A stretch of DNA of 35,450 nucleotides from an uncultured bacterium (GCA_903837075.1 CAILTI010000024.1:1-35450), one strand, 5' to 3'. Positions 1 through 9,684 are shown, counted from the first letter of the stretch. Numbers and translations are program-made. Notes: generated by a model not told the origin, from the letters alone.

Positions 1-2286
1 CAGCTTTTTTACTTTTTCAATCTCGTCGGCGATTTCAGATTCAGATAGAGAATTTATTCCGGACTTTTCCCCTTTCTTGATCCACTCTCCAATTTTTTTA
101 TAACTAAATCCCGCCCGCTCAATTGTTTCAACGATCGTATCTCTATCAGGTAACCATTCTACCCCTTCGTGCTCTTGATATTTTTTTAGCCACTCATCGC
201 TCAAAACTTCTTTTGCCCAACCTTCCATACTCTTTGAATACCGAAAACCATTAACACAAACATCCTTCGCACCAGCGTTTTGAAGCTCCGTCATAAGTAC
301 ATCTATTCGCTTGTCGGTAATTCCGTAAATAAATGGCTGAATAACTACGAGCGGGTCAAAACCGGCTCCGATCAAATTTCTTATGGTCACTATTCTGAAT
401 TTATCAGTCCGTTCAAGTTCTGACAATTTTGCATAGGATACTTCCACTTTCAAAACATCACCGTATTTTTCGAACAACTGTCTGGATTTTTCTTCGGTGA
501 TAATCGCCTTGGTGCAAATGGCAACCTTGAAACCGAATTCTCTGGCTTTTTCACAGATAAAATCAAGTTCTTTGGGAAACAAAAGTGGCTCGGATGCCCC
601 TTGAAAACCGACAGTATCGCCCCGCAGTAGTTCAAAATCAAAATTTCGTAATTGCTCTATGTGTTTTTCTCTATTCTTCAATGGGATATTGAAAGCGACA
701 AAAGAATTCATGAAGTATTCCAGATGTTCTCCGTAATCTTCTTTTCTTTCTTGATTCAAGTCGACAATACAATAAGCGCATCCTTGCGGGCAAGCTGATT
801 CGTTCGGATTACGATGAAAATGTTCCTGTTTTGGTTTTTCTTCCGGCACAGGTACTTCCTTTTTTACATTAAGCGCAAAAATACGCGGTGTGTCTATAAC
901 TCCATCAGCCGAAGTGGGTATACCGGAAAGCCAACGAGCCAAACTTAACTCCCCAAGAGTTCTCTTGCCTTTAAGTTTTAAACTCATCCCTCCTTTAAGG
1001 GAGCAATGGGTACAAGCGCTAGTGCAAACATCTTTCAATTTACAAACTCCTTTCTTCTCCGAGTATTCTATTTCTCCTTCTCCACCCACAACATCGAGTG
1101 CCAGCTGAGCTTTTTCCGGTTTCCAATCTGAAGCCGCTTTTGAACATTTTGCCGCCATTTCGCAATCATCACAGCTGTATTTTTCGGGCATTGCCCAGTG
1201 ACAATTATAGTCACTGTCTAGCCCCAATGCATAGCTAACCGCGCAACTTGTTTTTCTAAAAACTTTCAAGCCGAGCTGTTTACCATATTCCTCTATGTAT
1301 TTTTGCAATTCGTCATCTATGAGTTTGTGATCCTTTTGCCAATTTGAATAGCCTTCTGGCGGTTTGATTTTTTCACCGGTAGTTTTTTCAAGGAGTTTAA
1401 GCACATCGGATGTTCCCCTCAATCCGCTATAACAGAGAATTTTACAGCCGCTTTGAGCTACACTATCTAGTGTGGATCTGATAATGTCTTTGAAAGCATT
1501 GTATCCAGGAATGAGAGGTCGTAAATAAGCGATAGCTGGCACTCCAGCTTCCACTAAATTTCTCAAACTCTCAATTCTTTTCTCATGGCTGACCGGTTCA
1601 ATCTTTGTTGGCAGATTAGAAACGCTTTGCAACATTACGACCTTACACTTGATATCTTTCAACTGTTGAGCCCTCTCTTTCGAAAATGACGATTTTGAAA
1701 TTATACCCACCGGTCCACTATGTCCTGACTCCTCAAGTTTTTTCAACTTTGAAAGAGTGTCCTCCCATTGAATTCCGGGGTCCCCGAAATAGTTATTGAT
1801 TGATACAGGAATGTCTCTCATCGCCACAGCAATTTCTGCTGGCACATCGCCAATTTCTTTGTTGATAAACGATTCTATTCCCCCGACACCTTCCTTGCTT
1901 AGATCACTTCTTGATGAAAGAATGCAATACCCGCATTTGTAGCATTTTTCCGTGTTATGAGCATAGACAAACCATGATTTGACCGCTTCATAAACTTTTG
2001 CTCCCAAATTGTGGTCGGCTTTGCCTCCACAGTCTTCTACTTGCAAAACTCTTTCTACTCCGCCAGCGACATCATCAGAACTTTCGACAACCTCTCTTTT
2101 TGCTTTTTCTATCACCGCGTCACCGCGTATAACAGAATCAGCCAATTTCTTTTGTGCAAAAGATAAAATTTGTTCTAACTCATTTACAGTTTCTATCTTT
2201 GTTTCTATTCCCTCATTTGTCTTAGCCTTAGTCGCAAGAGGCACAGAATATGAGTTTTCAATTGTTTCTAGGTTTTGTTTTTCCAT
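1..2286 (-). CDS. Large radical-SAM-like protein with two Cys-motif halves, 3' end truncated by window edge
   Basis: Reverse-complement frame is open from ATG at 2286 (MEKQNLETIENSYSVPLATKAK...) to base 1, 762 codons with no stop; contains CYKCGYC in the N-terminal half and CPQGCAYC (CX3CX2C) in the C-terminal half, plus further Cys clusters. Not in ORF track because the stop lies outside the window. Confidence 0.8.
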   Translation of the reverse strand, partial: MEKQNLETIENSYSVPLATKAKTNEGIETKIETVNELEQILSFAQKKLADSVIRGDAVIEKAKREVVESSDDVAGGVERVLQVEDCGGKADHNLGAKVYEAVKSWFVYAHNTEKCYKCGYCILSSRSDLSKEGVGGIESFINKEIGDVPAEIAVAMRDIPVSINNYFGDPGIQWEDTLSKLKKLEESGHSGPVGIISKSSFSKERAQQLKDIKCKVVMLQSVSNLPTKIEPVSHEKRIESLRNLVEAGVPAIAYLRPLIPGYNAFKDIIRSTLDSVAQSGCKILCYSGLRGTSDVLKLLEKTTGEKIKPPEGYSNWQKDHKLIDDELQKYIEEYGKQLGLKVFRKTSCAVSYALGLDSDYNCHWAMPEKYSCDDCEMAAKCSKAASDWKPEKAQLALDVVGGEGEIEYSEKKGVCKLKDVCTSACTHCSLKGGMSLKLKGKRTLGELSLARWLSGIPTSADGVIDTPRIFALNVKKEVPVPEEKPKQEHFHRNPNESACPQGCAYCIVDLNQERKEDYGEHLEYFMNSFVAFNIPLKNREKHIEQLRNFDFELLRGDTVGFQGASEPLLFPKELDFICEKAREFGFKVAICTKAIITEEKSRQLFEKYGDVLKVEVSYAKLSELERTDKFRIVTIRNLIGAGFDPLVVIQPFIYGITDKRIDVLMTELQNAGAKDVCVNGFRYSKSMEGWAKEVLSDEWLKKYQEHEGVEWLPDRDTIVETIERAGFSYKKIGEWIKKGEKSGINSLSESEIADEIEKVKKL

Positions 2287-2374
2287 GCTCGAATTTTAGC
2301 ATATGTAACTAGTCAATTCTACCAAAAACTTCCACAATAGATCATCTCGATAAATGATCCATAGAAAGAGTTTT

Positions 2375-2402
2375 AAAAAATGACCCCGATAGCACATCGG
2401 GG
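2375..2402 (-). terminator. Rho-independent terminator downstream of the 2418..2945 ORF
   Basis: Minus strand CCCCGAT-GTGCT-ATCGGGG followed by TCATTTTTT. Confidence 0.75.
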
Positions 2403-2417
2403 CCGTGACAACACAGA

Positions 2418-2945
2418 TCAATCTGTACAAGAAACACAATGTTCAGGAATGAAGCACCCCAACGGAGACACCGCGGCCGGTTGGTTGTTACGCCAGTAGT
2501 CTTCGAACCAGCCGTAGTTCCAACTCCACTTCTGGCCGCGCGCATCCCACCAGAGATGACGAACATAGAAACCGCCACAGCCACTACGATAGATCACGCC
2601 CCAGAAATAGATACGTTGATTTTTCCATTCCTCGGGAATGAACTGCGAATTGGCGAGGTAGAAGTTGAGTAGCTGATCGCCATAGACCCATTGCCTCTCG
2701 AGCTTCTTTCGAAGATCCTTACCTTTGATGCAACCATCATTCTGACAATCGTCCCAATGAAACCTGACCGTGTTGGTAGTAACCGTGACCATCCCGCGCA
2801 CCCTATTGGGTAGTTGTTCGGAATCCGGCAATATTGTCCAACCCTCCGGTACCTCAGGAGACTTGTCGAAGTCGACTACGTGCTGACCTGTACCACAACC
2901 AAATTCACATGCTTTTATACGTGCCTTTCCTTTCATTTTTAACAC
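2418..2945 (-). CDS. Hypothetical protein, Trp/Cys-rich
   Basis: 175 aa ORF followed by a strong terminator; no recognised family. Confidence 0.6.
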   Translation of the reverse strand: MLKMKGKARIKACEFGCGTGQHVVDFDKSPEVPEGWTILPDSEQLPNRVRGMVTVTTNTVRFHWDDCQNDGCIKGKDLRKKLERQWVYGDQLLNFYLANSQFIPEEWKNQRIYFWGVIYRSGCGGFYVRHLWWDARGQKWSWNYGWFEDYWRNNQPAAVSPLGCFIPEHCVSCTD

Positions 2946-3044
2946 ATCCCCTTTCCGAAGATATGTCAGTTATTGTTGTGTCTATCGTCCATAGATCTGC
3001 CAGTAGTATAGCACGAGGTATGGTGATAGTAAATAGCGAGCTCA

Positions 3045-4256
3045 TTACCCATCCCTATTCTGGAGGAGATCTAGTATCGCTCCAGATACATTTCTCGATA
3101 CGCCAGTAGATGGCACATGGTGCATATCTATGTACGGGAGACTGTTTGCTTCGATGACCCCGCAGACCTGATGTTTCCATGATTGACTGATATCAGGACA
3201 AATGAAATCAATACCGATGAGGTCTGCGCCACATAGATGAGCGATCCGCTCGAACATCTCTACATTATCAACATGAGTGATATGAGTTACATCATGTATG
3301 TCAGCACCTGTCGCCAGAGTGATTTTCTTGTTCAAATATATTTTCCTATTTGATAGGGGGACAGTATTGAGCGATATCCCCTGTTCATCCAGAAACGCTA
3401 GAGTACTCTTCGTAAGAGCGATTTTATGTAAAGTAAAGCTATTCTGATCAATATCGCCACGTTTCGCGTCGGCATTCTTCAACTCTATCAATTCGGCTAT
3501 ATCGTGTTTACCGTCTCCGATGATATTCGGTGCTTCTCTCATACAACTAGCGACAAATTTACCACCAACAACAGTGATACGATATATATCTCCCGAGATA
3601 AATCTCTCAACTACAAAATCCTTTTTGAGGATCTGTGATATTGCGACAGCTCGTCTCAATTCTTCTCTCGATGCGACCCCTACCGTCGTATGCTTGCTGA
3701 GGGATCCTGACAAAGGTTTTACTACCACGGGAAAATTGATCTTTTCGATCACATAATCCACCGCTTGATCATAGTTCACAAATGACTGGCCCGATGGGTT
3801 GGGTATGCCGTTCTTTGACAACACCTTCTTGAACTCATATTTATCGTCAAAGTTAAATAGTCTTTTGTTACATGGCAGGATCTTGAAATATATTTTTCTA
3901 TTAGAGAACGTTATAGAAAAAATGGAGCTCGTTAATCCAAAAAAGGTTAATACGGATACATCTAAACCTCTATTTTTCGATTCATGGAGCAGAACCATCG
4001 TTCTGTTCGATATTTTGTCAGTTTCGACTATTTTCCGTTGCCCCATGATACGTATCATCAATAACATATGGAGTAAACTGTGCTCTATATGATTCGATAG
4101 CTTATCGATAATGCTGATATACCTAGACTCGATAAAATGAACCGGTCTCGATACCAGTCTCACGATGCCGACATTTCCCATTTTCTCTAGAAAATGTCGC
4201 GGACTCTCTTCGTACGGATCACAGTGCGAACAATACTTTCCTTCGTTTTTATACAT
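3045..4256 (-). CDS. ATP-grasp protein resembling the cyanophycin synthetase/GshAB ATP-grasp domain
   Basis: KNGIPNPSGQSF..A..YVIEKINFPVVVKPLSGS.....VERFISGDIYRITVVGGKFVASCMREAPNIIGDG.....ATGADIHDVTHITHVDNVEMFERIAHLCGADLIGIDFICPDI is typical ATP-grasp; start codon uncertain. Confidence 0.75.
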   Translation of the reverse strand: MYKNEGKYCSHCDPYEESPRHFLEKMGNVGIVRLVSRPVHFIESRYISIIDKLSNHIEHSLLHMLLMIRIMGQRKIVETDKISNRTMVLLHESKNRGLDVSVLTFFGLTSSIFSITFSNRKIYFKILPCNKRLFNFDDKYEFKKVLSKNGIPNPSGQSFVNYDQAVDYVIEKINFPVVVKPLSGSLSKHTTVGVASREELRRAVAISQILKKDFVVERFISGDIYRITVVGGKFVASCMREAPNIIGDGKHDIAELIELKNADAKRGDIDQNSFTLHKIALTKSTLAFLDEQGISLNTVPLSNRKIYLNKKITLATGADIHDVTHITHVDNVEMFERIAHLCGADLIGIDFICPDISQSWKHQVCGVIEANSLPYIDMHHVPSTGVSRNVSGAILDLLQNRDG

Positions 4257-4293
4257 ATCATGATCATAGCATTTATGTTCCGATATTTAATAC

Positions 4294-4316
4294 AAAAAAG
4301 CGTCCCTAGGGGGCGC
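4294..4316 (-). terminator. Rho-independent terminator of rpsT
   Basis: Minus strand GCGCCCCCTAGGGACGC followed by TTTTTTG. Confidence 0.6.
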
Positions 4317-4349
4317 GCAGAACAAAGCGAAAAAAATTATAGGGATTGA

Positions 4350-4613
4350 TTAGCCTAGCTTCTTCAGAGAAGACATGGCGCGAGATTTGAGACGAGAAGA
4401 GGTGTTGGCCTTGATATAACCAGTCTTTACTGCCTTATCCAATGCCTGATATAGAGGAGAGACGAGTTTGTTGGCTTCTACCTTGTCCTTACCGATCACA
4501 GCCTTACGAAACGACTTTAGCTGATCATCTATCGTGGCTTTGCGGCGCAGATTGAAAACTCGCTTCTTTTTTGAGGCTCGTAGGGCTTTCTTTGCTGATG
4601 AAGTAATAGCCAT
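4350..4613 (-). CDS. rpsT: 30S ribosomal protein S20
   Basis: MAITSSAKKALRASKKKRVFNLRRKATIDDQLKSFRKAV...SRLKSRAMSSLKKLG, 87 aa; start placed at 4613, not the longer ORF at 4778. Confidence 0.93.
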   Translation of the reverse strand: MAITSSAKKALRASKKKRVFNLRRKATIDDQLKSFRKAVIGKDKVEANKLVSPLYQALDKAVKTGYIKANTSSRLKSRAMSSLKKLG

Positions 4614-4691
4614 ATGTGTATGTGTCGATAACTTAACATGCCGCAACAGAAAAGTAAAGTGTCTCCGCGGTAATGTAATACCCGATCTAGA

Positions 4692-4852
4692 GGGCAACCT
4701 CCCACAGCTCTTTTCGTCTCTGCGGCTTTGTTTCCAATATACCAGCATTTTCACAAAGGACTCGCTCCAAGGATTCACTCATCCTTTGGAAAATGCGCTG
4801 GTATATCAGTCACAAAATATCCTCGAGACTCAAGAGCTGTGGGAGGTTGCCC
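4692..4852. repeat. Copy 1 of hairpin repeat: perfect 21-bp terminal inverted repeat, with nested inner inverted repeat (4737-4806)
   Basis: GGGCAACCTCCCACAGCTCTT (4692-4712) / AAGAGCTGTGGGAGGTTGCCC (4832-4852); 26-bp core GTCACAAAATATCCTCGAGACTCAAG at 4809-4834 is identical to 34631-34656. Confidence 0.9.
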
Positions 4853-4909
4853 CATAAGTATTATCTATACCAAATAGAAATTAGACCAGTTCTAATGTAT
4901 CATGTACCC

Positions 4910-5488
4910 ATGATCGCCAGCATAAAAGGCCTAGTAACCCATATAGACGTGAAATACGCCATCATAGAGACTGGTGGCATCGGTTACAAGGTATTCCTGA
5001 CCGCCGACACGATCCATAGTCTAAAAAGAGACAGCCCCACTTCCCTATGGATATATATGGTAGTTCGAGATGATGCTATGGACCTATACGGTTTCCCATC
5101 AAAGAAGGAAAAGGATTTCTTTGAACTACTCATCTCCGTTTCCAGTATCGGACCGAAGTCTGCACTCAATATCCTATCGATCGTGACCAGTGACACTCTC
5201 GCCAACGCCATCAGGAGCGGCTCAACAACACACCTAGTCAAGGTCTCCGGAATCGGCAAGAAAACAGCAGAAAAGATCGTGATCGAACTCAGGGACAAGA
5301 TCGGTTCATTTGGTATGAGTATGGACTCAGAGTTTACTGCCGGCCTATCTAGTGATATGGACGCCCTCGAAGCCCTGAAGGCTCTCGGCTATGATGCTGA
5401 CGAGTCCAGAGAGGCATTGAAGAAGATAGACAAGAAGATAGAAGATACTGGCGCCAAGGTAAAAGCAGCACTAAAAATGTTAAGCTAA
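4910..5488 (+). CDS. ruvA: Holliday junction branch migration protein RuvA
   Basis: MIASIKGLVTHIDVKYAIIETGGIGYKVF...DLYGF...SSIGPKSALNILS...KVSGIGKKTAEKIVIELRDK; C-terminal EALKALGY. Confidence 0.93.
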   Translation: MIASIKGLVTHIDVKYAIIETGGIGYKVFLTADTIHSLKRDSPTSLWIYMVVRDDAMDLYGFPSKKEKDFFELLISVSSIGPKSALNILSIVTSDTLANAIRSGSTTHLVKVSGIGKKTAEKIVIELRDKIGSFGMSMDSEFTAGLSSDMDALEALKALGYDADESREALKKIDKKIEDTGAKVKAALKMLS

Positions 5489-5497
5489 CAGAACAAT

Positions 5498-6787
5498 ATG
5501 CTAGATACATTCCTAGGCAAGATCAAGCGGAACATCATACCGGAGAAAATATTCAATTTCTTCCAGCCTATTTATCATTGGACACTATCCTTACTCGCTG
5601 CTATATGGTACCGCTTCCCTTCGAGACAGATCAGGGTGATCGCCGTTACAGGAACGAAGGGCAAGAGCTCCACAGTGGAAATCATAAATGCCATCTTTGA
5701 AGGGGCTGGTTATAAAACTGCGCTTTCGAATACGATCCGATTCAAGATCGACGAACGATCTCAACCCAACCTCTACAAAATGAGTATGCCGGGCAGGTTT
5801 TCCGTGCAGAAGCTGATCCGCCAAGCAGTCAATGCTGGATGTCATTACATCGTGATCGAAATGACATCCCAAGGCGCACTCCTATACAGACACCGATTCA
5901 TCGAACTGGATGTTCTGGTATTTACCAATATTTCTCCTGAACACATAGAAGCGCACGGTTCATACGAAAACTATCTGGCATCAAAGCTCCGTGTAGCACA
6001 AAATATGGCACACTCGAAAAAGATAGAGAGATCGATCATCGTGAATGCTGACGATCCCGAGTCGGACAAGTTCATGGCTTGCCCTGCCGAGAAGAAGATC
6101 TCGTACAGTATCCATGATGCTGATCCTTACATCATCAAAAAAGAAGGCCTGGATTTCACCATGGGTGGCCGTACCATCCACTCTCACCTATCTGGTCTAT
6201 TCAATCTCTATAATATCTTGGCTGCGGCTGCGGCCGCACACAGTCAAGGTATTTCCGACAACGAGATCTCTCGCGCCATAGAGAACTTCACAGACATTCC
6301 TGGACGGGTACAGAAGATCATCGTTGACAGTGCTGATAGAAAGCAAGATTTCTCTGTCGTCGTGGATTATGCACACACACCCGACTCTCTAGAGAAGTTC
6401 TACCAAGTCTTCCAAACTTCTAGAAATATCTGTATCCTCGGAGGTACTGGAGGCGGCAGAGATACTTGGAAACGAGGCGAGATGGGTCGTATCGCAGAGA
6501 AATATTGTGATGAGATCATACTAACTAACGAAGATCCTTATGATGAAGATCCGAAAAAGATCATCGATGACGTGAGGAAAGGTATCACCGTAACTATTCC
6601 ATCTATCATCATGGATCGTCGCGAAGCGATACGCGAGGCCATAAAGCGTGCCCAGACTGGTGATGCCATCCTCATCACTGGCAAAGGTACTGATCCTTAC
6701 ATCATGGGAGCGAACAATACGAAAATTCCTTGGTCAGATGCCAAGGTAGCAGAAGAAGAGCTCACGACAAGGTCTATCCTTGTCTAA
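5498..6787 (+). CDS. Mur ligase family protein, MurE-like
   Basis: GTKGKSSTVEIINAIFEGAG, HIVIEMTSQGAL, TNISPEHIEAHGSYENYLASK, GRVQKI, VVDYAHTPDSLEKFY, GGTGGGRDTWKRGEMG, TNEDPYDEDP. Confidence 0.88.
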   Translation: MLDTFLGKIKRNIIPEKIFNFFQPIYHWTLSLLAAIWYRFPSRQIRVIAVTGTKGKSSTVEIINAIFEGAGYKTALSNTIRFKIDERSQPNLYKMSMPGRFSVQKLIRQAVNAGCHYIVIEMTSQGALLYRHRFIELDVLVFTNISPEHIEAHGSYENYLASKLRVAQNMAHSKKIERSIIVNADDPESDKFMACPAEKKISYSIHDADPYIIKKEGLDFTMGGRTIHSHLSGLFNLYNILAAAAAAHSQGISDNEISRAIENFTDIPGRVQKIIVDSADRKQDFSVVVDYAHTPDSLEKFYQVFQTSRNICILGGTGGGRDTWKRGEMGRIAEKYCDEIILTNEDPYDEDPKKIIDDVRKGITVTIPSIIMDRREAIREAIKRAQTGDAILITGKGTDPYIMGANNTKIPWSDAKVAEEELTTRSILV

Positions 6788-8055
6788 ATTATCGCATCCA
6801 ATCCAAACTTGCCATTCAGGACCGACCTCGTTTTTGAACCTATAATACCCTTCTCATCAGTTATCCCATACCTCTTCTGAAATGCTGCTAGAGCAGATAC
6901 CGTACATGGACCGATGGCGCCGCTGCGTGGACAATCATTCAACGACTTATCCCCCGGTGGATATGTCCCGTCCATAACTAACGCCGTCTGGAGTGCATAT
7001 ATATCTGGAGAGGATGCCCCGTCGTTTTTCGTCACGATATTATTCCACTGATGCGGTATGAGGAGAGTGCCATATGAGAATGTACCTGCAACACTATTCA
7101 CATCAAAGAAATCCTGCAATCCGAGATACGTCTGAAAAGCGAGATCTTTGAGAGCGCTACTACGAAGGGCCGGATTCACCAATTGCGCTTCATATATGTA
7201 GCCATACTCGATCAGCATACTTGCCGCATTCGAAGTATTAGCGGCACCTATAGCGATGAGATCCGGCTCCTCGACTATACCAGTAGACTCACCAGGAAGA
7301 TCACTAACAGGGTTGTACTTTTCAAGCCTCTTGAAGATCGTATTGGCGACAGCCAGCGTAGTCGTGCTATTGCCATATTGTTTCTCTGGAATATATATAG
7401 CGAAACCGGAATGATCGCCAGGAGTATTTTTCGAATGACCAGAATGATCATTGAAATGGATATGTATCATGATATCGATATCATTCTCATTCGCCCACTT
7501 GGTGATGCCAAAGAGACGGTGCGCAACGTCAGTAGGTGCTTTGTTATGAATGACCGTCGCTACAGGTTTTTTCACTGTCCCAACAGTGATGAGGTGCGAC
7601 ATCTCAGCACGATTGGCCTTCACCCAGGCGATGATATCGGTCCAATTGTTCTTGAAATACGCGGCGAGATTGGCACTCCACGCATCCTTACTTCTCGAAA
7701 TATAGACCTCATAATGACTGTTACTGGCGAGGAATTGTTCCAGATATTGACCGAGCTCAACATTCAATTCTCTTTCTTTGATCAATCCAAATTCCGCACC
7801 ACCATAATTCGGTTCATGTCCTGGTACGATCATTATCCGCACTTTCTTGTCAGAATCCTTCTTGCTAGCCTCAGAATATCTGGACTGAATATCAGCTACA
7901 GTTTTCGGATTGTGGGAAGTGATGACCGCGGCCAGTTGTTCTCCGAAACTAGATATAGCGGATATGGCTACACTCATTTCCTGTGGATACGTGAAAGAGA
8001 ACCACGGTATCACGAGCAATGTCACTGCAAGAAATATTCCGAGATAATGTCGCAT
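6784..8055 (-). CDS. N-acetylmuramoyl-L-alanine amidase with C-terminal peptidoglycan-binding-like domain
   Basis: IMIVPGHEPNYGGAEFGLIKERELNVELGQYLEQFL, NDIDIMIHIHFNDH..., C-terminal ALQTALVMDGTYPP...GAIGPCTVSALAAFQKRYGI; stop codons of this gene and the MurE-like gene overlap. Confidence 0.82.
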   Translation of the reverse strand: MRHYLGIFLAVTLLVIPWFSFTYPQEMSVAISAISSFGEQLAAVITSHNPKTVADIQSRYSEASKKDSDKKVRIMIVPGHEPNYGGAEFGLIKERELNVELGQYLEQFLASNSHYEVYISRSKDAWSANLAAYFKNNWTDIIAWVKANRAEMSHLITVGTVKKPVATVIHNKAPTDVAHRLFGITKWANENDIDIMIHIHFNDHSGHSKNTPGDHSGFAIYIPEKQYGNSTTTLAVANTIFKRLEKYNPVSDLPGESTGIVEEPDLIAIGAANTSNAASMLIEYGYIYEAQLVNPALRSSALKDLAFQTYLGLQDFFDVNSVAGTFSYGTLLIPHQWNNIVTKNDGASSPDIYALQTALVMDGTYPPGDKSLNDCPRSGAIGPCTVSALAAFQKRYGITDEKGIIGSKTRSVLNGKFGLDAII

Positions 8056-8157
8056 GAATATATTATAACAGATATTTGATCCCTCCCTCAGAGTGGACAG
8101 TGGGGAGAACAATATCTCCAGATGACATATATTTTGGGTGTGTGCTACATTACTTTC

Positions 8158-9084
8158 ATGCCCGAATTACCAGAAGTCCAAACGACCGTAGATGGCCTCC
8201 GGAAACACATAGTAGGCCTCGAGATATCTACCGCATGGTCCAATTATGACAGCCTGTATTACAAAGGATCAGAAACGATCAAAGATCCGCTGTTTTTCAA
8301 ATACTTCGCCAAAACCGTCACGGGGAAAAAGGTGCTCTCTATCGAAAGGCGCGCGAAAAATATCCTGATCAATATCTCTGGTAACAAAACCATCCTAGTG
8401 CACATGAAGATGACTGGTCATCTACTGTATGGCAAGTATAAGTTCGATAATGGCAGATCCCCTGCCACGATAGCCGACCCCTGGAAACCGATATCACCAG
8501 AAAGTTTGAAAGACCCTTACAATCGTCGTGTGCGCTTCGTTCTAACATTCAGCAATAGTCACCACTTGGCACTGTCAGATACGCGTAGATTTGCCAAGGT
8601 AACTCTAGTAGATACGGGGACCATTCACGAGTCCGAGCATCTAGTTGGTATAGGGCCCGAGCCACTAGACGATCTGTTCACACTGGCAAAATTCTGTACC
8701 CGTATCCAACTACGACCGACTGGCAAGATCAAGCTAGTCCTCCTCGATCAGAATATCATCGCTGGAATAGGCAATATATATGCCGATGAGTCTCTATGGC
8801 GCGCGGGCATCCACCCTCTCCGAACTGTGAAGTCACTGAATGAGAGAGAACTATCAAAACTATTTTCCGCTATAAGACTAACCCTCTCGCATGGTATAGA
8901 TTTTGGTGGAGATTCTATGTCTGACTACAGGAATGTGTCTGGAGAAAAAGGTAGATTTCAAGAGCAGCACATGGCTTATCAGAGAACTGGCGAAAGGTGC
9001 AGGAAAACTGGCTGCAAAGGAACTATCATCCGTATAGTCGTTGGTGGCAGAGGGACGCACCTATGTGATGTACATCAAAAATAG
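8158..9084 (+). CDS. mutM: Formamidopyrimidine-DNA glycosylase
   Basis: MPELPEVQTTVDGLRKHIVG; NIYADESLWRAGIHPLR; C-terminal zinc finger GERCRKTGCKGTIIRIVVGGRGTHLCDVHQK. Confidence 0.94.
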   Translation: MPELPEVQTTVDGLRKHIVGLEISTAWSNYDSLYYKGSETIKDPLFFKYFAKTVTGKKVLSIERRAKNILINISGNKTILVHMKMTGHLLYGKYKFDNGRSPATIADPWKPISPESLKDPYNRRVRFVLTFSNSHHLALSDTRRFAKVTLVDTGTIHESEHLVGIGPEPLDDLFTLAKFCTRIQLRPTGKIKLVLLDQNIIAGIGNIYADESLWRAGIHPLRTVKSLNERELSKLFSAIRLTLSHGIDFGGDSMSDYRNVSGEKGRFQEQHMAYQRTGERCRKTGCKGTIIRIVVGGRGTHLCDVHQK

Positions 9085-9118
9085 TCTACGAAATAATAAA
9101 CCGATAGACGATCGATCC

Positions 9119-9604
9119 TTACCTGAAAAGTATGATTCCTGCAGTGACAGAAACATTGAGCGACTCCTTGGTTCCGTTCATCGGTATTTCGACTATCATA
9201 TCTGCCAGTTTCATGATCTCTGGAGAAACGCCCCCGACTTCATTACCGAAAATATAGAGGATGTTCTTTTTGGCAATTTTCTCCGTCTGGAGCTCAGCCA
9301 GTCCGACAGCATTCTCGTCCTGTTCCACGGCGATCACGACGAATCCTTCTTTCTTCAATTTCCTGATAGTTTTCACTACCTCCCCTTCCCCCAGATGTTC
9401 CCAACCAACCGTCTGCTCGGCACCTAGCGAAACCTTGGCGAAATCTCGCCTCTTTCTACCAAACCTATCCACTGGCACGGGCGTCGTCTCGACACAATAT
9501 ATCTTGGACACTCCTGCACCGTCTGCTGTGCGGAAAATAGAGCCGACATTGTGAACACTGCGGATATTGTCTAGAAGTAGATAGATTTTATGAATTGTTT
9601 TGTT
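9119..9604 (-). CDS. SpoU/TrmH-family RNA methyltransferase
   Basis: LLLDNIRSVHNVGSIFRTADGAGVSKIYC; IFGNEVGGVSPEIMKLADMIVEIPMNGTKESLNVSVTAGIILF. Confidence 0.9.
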   Translation of the reverse strand, partial: NKTIHKIYLLLDNIRSVHNVGSIFRTADGAGVSKIYCVETTPVPVDRFGRKRRDFAKVSLGAEQTVGWEHLGEGEVVKTIRKLKKEGFVVIAVEQDENAVGLAELQTEKIAKKNILYIFGNEVGGVSPEIMKLADMIVEIPMNGTKESLNVSVTAGIILFR

Positions 9605-9684
9605 CATCGGGTATTTATCTGGTCTATTGGCCATCAACGATCATTTGACCTATAATTGGTACATTATCATAATTACACAATCAT

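Noticed and set aside
1-2286. Apparent lack of a long ORF suggesting recoding or a noncoding region
   Set aside because: The minus frame is open throughout; it is only missing from the ORF track because its stop is outside the window.
4534-4857. Plus-strand ORF of 107 aa
   Set aside because: Antisense to rpsT and runs through the hairpin repeat; the peptide is repeat-derived.
7183-8079. 298-aa plus-strand ORF
   Set aside because: Antisense to the well-supported amidase gene; no protein family features.
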